A stretch of DNA of 6,154 bases from Dehalococcoidales bacterium (lineage in GTDB: Bacteria > Chloroflexota > Dehalococcoidia > Dehalococcoidales > UBA5760), in the NCBI GenBank assembly GCA_030640485.1, contig DAOWJG010000001.1, positions 1 through 6,154 of the forward strand, written 5' to 3'. Positions 5,917 to 6,154 of this stretch are shown piece by piece (the first letter of the stretch is position 1; each line of letters starts with the position of its first letter). The notes under the pieces were generated by a model, which saw nothing but the letters and a program-made list of their open reading frames with translations, had not been told where the DNA came from and made no database searches. The position numbers and the translations under genes were made by a program.

Positions 5917-5932
5917 ATTCTCTAATAGAATA
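5916..5932. repeat. 17-bp inverted repeat at the transcription start
   Basis: TATTCT (5916-5921), 5-nt spacer, AGAATA (5927-5932): exact arms placed over the expected start site of the T-box transcript. It may be an operator or chance in AT-rich DNA. Confidence 0.35.
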
Positions 5933-5936
5933 TTGT

Positions 5937-6154
5937 AAAGGCTATGAACAAGACTAGTAGCCTTTCAGCGAGGCACAGAGAGTCGGGTAAGGTGTGAGCC
6001 GATGCTGGCGTAGAAGGTGAATGGGCTTGGGAGCCGCAGGCCGAAAGCCGGTTAGTTAGCTGGTGAGTAGGTTTTGTCGCCGGGGAAGCGGTATCAGATC
6101 CCAGGGTATCAAGAAAATTATATTTCTTCTGTACCTGAAGAGAGATAGCTGGTC
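5937..6154 (+). promoter_or_regulatory. T-box riboswitch leader, 5' part (Stem I to Stem III)
   Basis: The leader has the conserved T-box order. Stem I base is GGCT (5940-5943) with AGCC (6032-6035), with a UGA kink-turn element (5945-5947); CAAG (5949-5952) pairs with CTTG (6026-6029). The loop E AGTA (5956-5959) faces GAA (6019-6021). CCTTT (5961-5965) pairs with GAAGG (6013-6017), and CAGC (5966-5969) with GCTG (6004-6007). AGAGAG (5977-5982) and the apical loop GGTG (5991-5994), closed by TCGG/CCGA, are canonical. Then come the conserved AGTAGG (6066-6071) and a Stem III of CCG...CGG (6080-6091) followed by TATC. The specifier after GAA is TGG (Trp, 6022-6024) or, with one offset, GGG (Gly); I cannot decide. 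The T-box UGGN, antiterminator and controlled gene lie beyond the window. The leader should sense uncharged tRNA and prevent termination. Confidence 0.88.
6102..6137 (+). repeat. Hairpin in the T-box leader after Stem III
   Basis: CAGGGTA (6102-6108) pairs with TACCTG (6132-6137) with one bulged G, and AAGAAA (6111-6116) pairs exactly with TTTCTT (6123-6128). This stable stem lies between Stem III and where the antiterminator should begin. It is probably a lineage-specific linker stem. Confidence 0.5.

Overview
The window reads as bacterial chromosome of moderate GC content, with short intergenic gaps, sigma70-type promoters (TTGACA / TATAAT-like) and Shine-Dalgarno sites. A T-box tRNA-sensing leader at the right end points to Firmicutes, Chloroflexota, Actinobacteria or a similar lineage. 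The combination of T-box, duplicated FeoA and gene style would suit an anaerobic Chloroflexota/Dehalococcoidia-like organism, but that is an impression and not a determination.

Left part (1-3655, all +): the 3' end of a patatin-like phospholipase gene is followed by an iron block. A Fur-family repressor has a near-consensus promoter and a 23-bp dyad over its predicted transcription start. It is followed by two tandem feoA genes and a feoB that is split into two overlapping reading frames: a GTPase part (1635-2315) and a membrane part (2312-3655) joined by an ATGA overlap. The four feo frames are tightly packed (4-nt gap, 8-nt overlap, 4-nt overlap) and should form one ferrous-iron uptake operon. 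It may be co-transcribed with fur, because I see no strong separate promoter in the 94-bp gap.

Middle (3656-4702): a TSUP (TauE/SafE-like) membrane permease lies on the - strand, convergent with feoB. Its upstream region carries a perfect 23-bp palindrome that overlaps a TATAAT on the - strand and whose core equals the Zur-box consensus known from gamma-proteobacteria. Divergently, a complete tRNA-Ala(TGC) with encoded CCA has its own promoter.

Right part (4703-6154): directly downstream of the tRNA lies decayed accessory DNA. A tyrosine-recombinase remnant has no start codon, one in-frame stop, and ends just after the first catalytic Arg. Next is an FGGY sugar-kinase remnant whose N-terminal ~50 codons are joined to its C-terminal ~143 codons. 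This looks like the scar of an element integrated at the tRNA gene. A promoter and the 5' two thirds of a T-box leader (Stem I, AGTAGG region, Stem III) then run off the right edge. The T-box sequence itself and the regulated gene, probably an aminoacyl-tRNA synthetase or an amino-acid gene, are outside the window.
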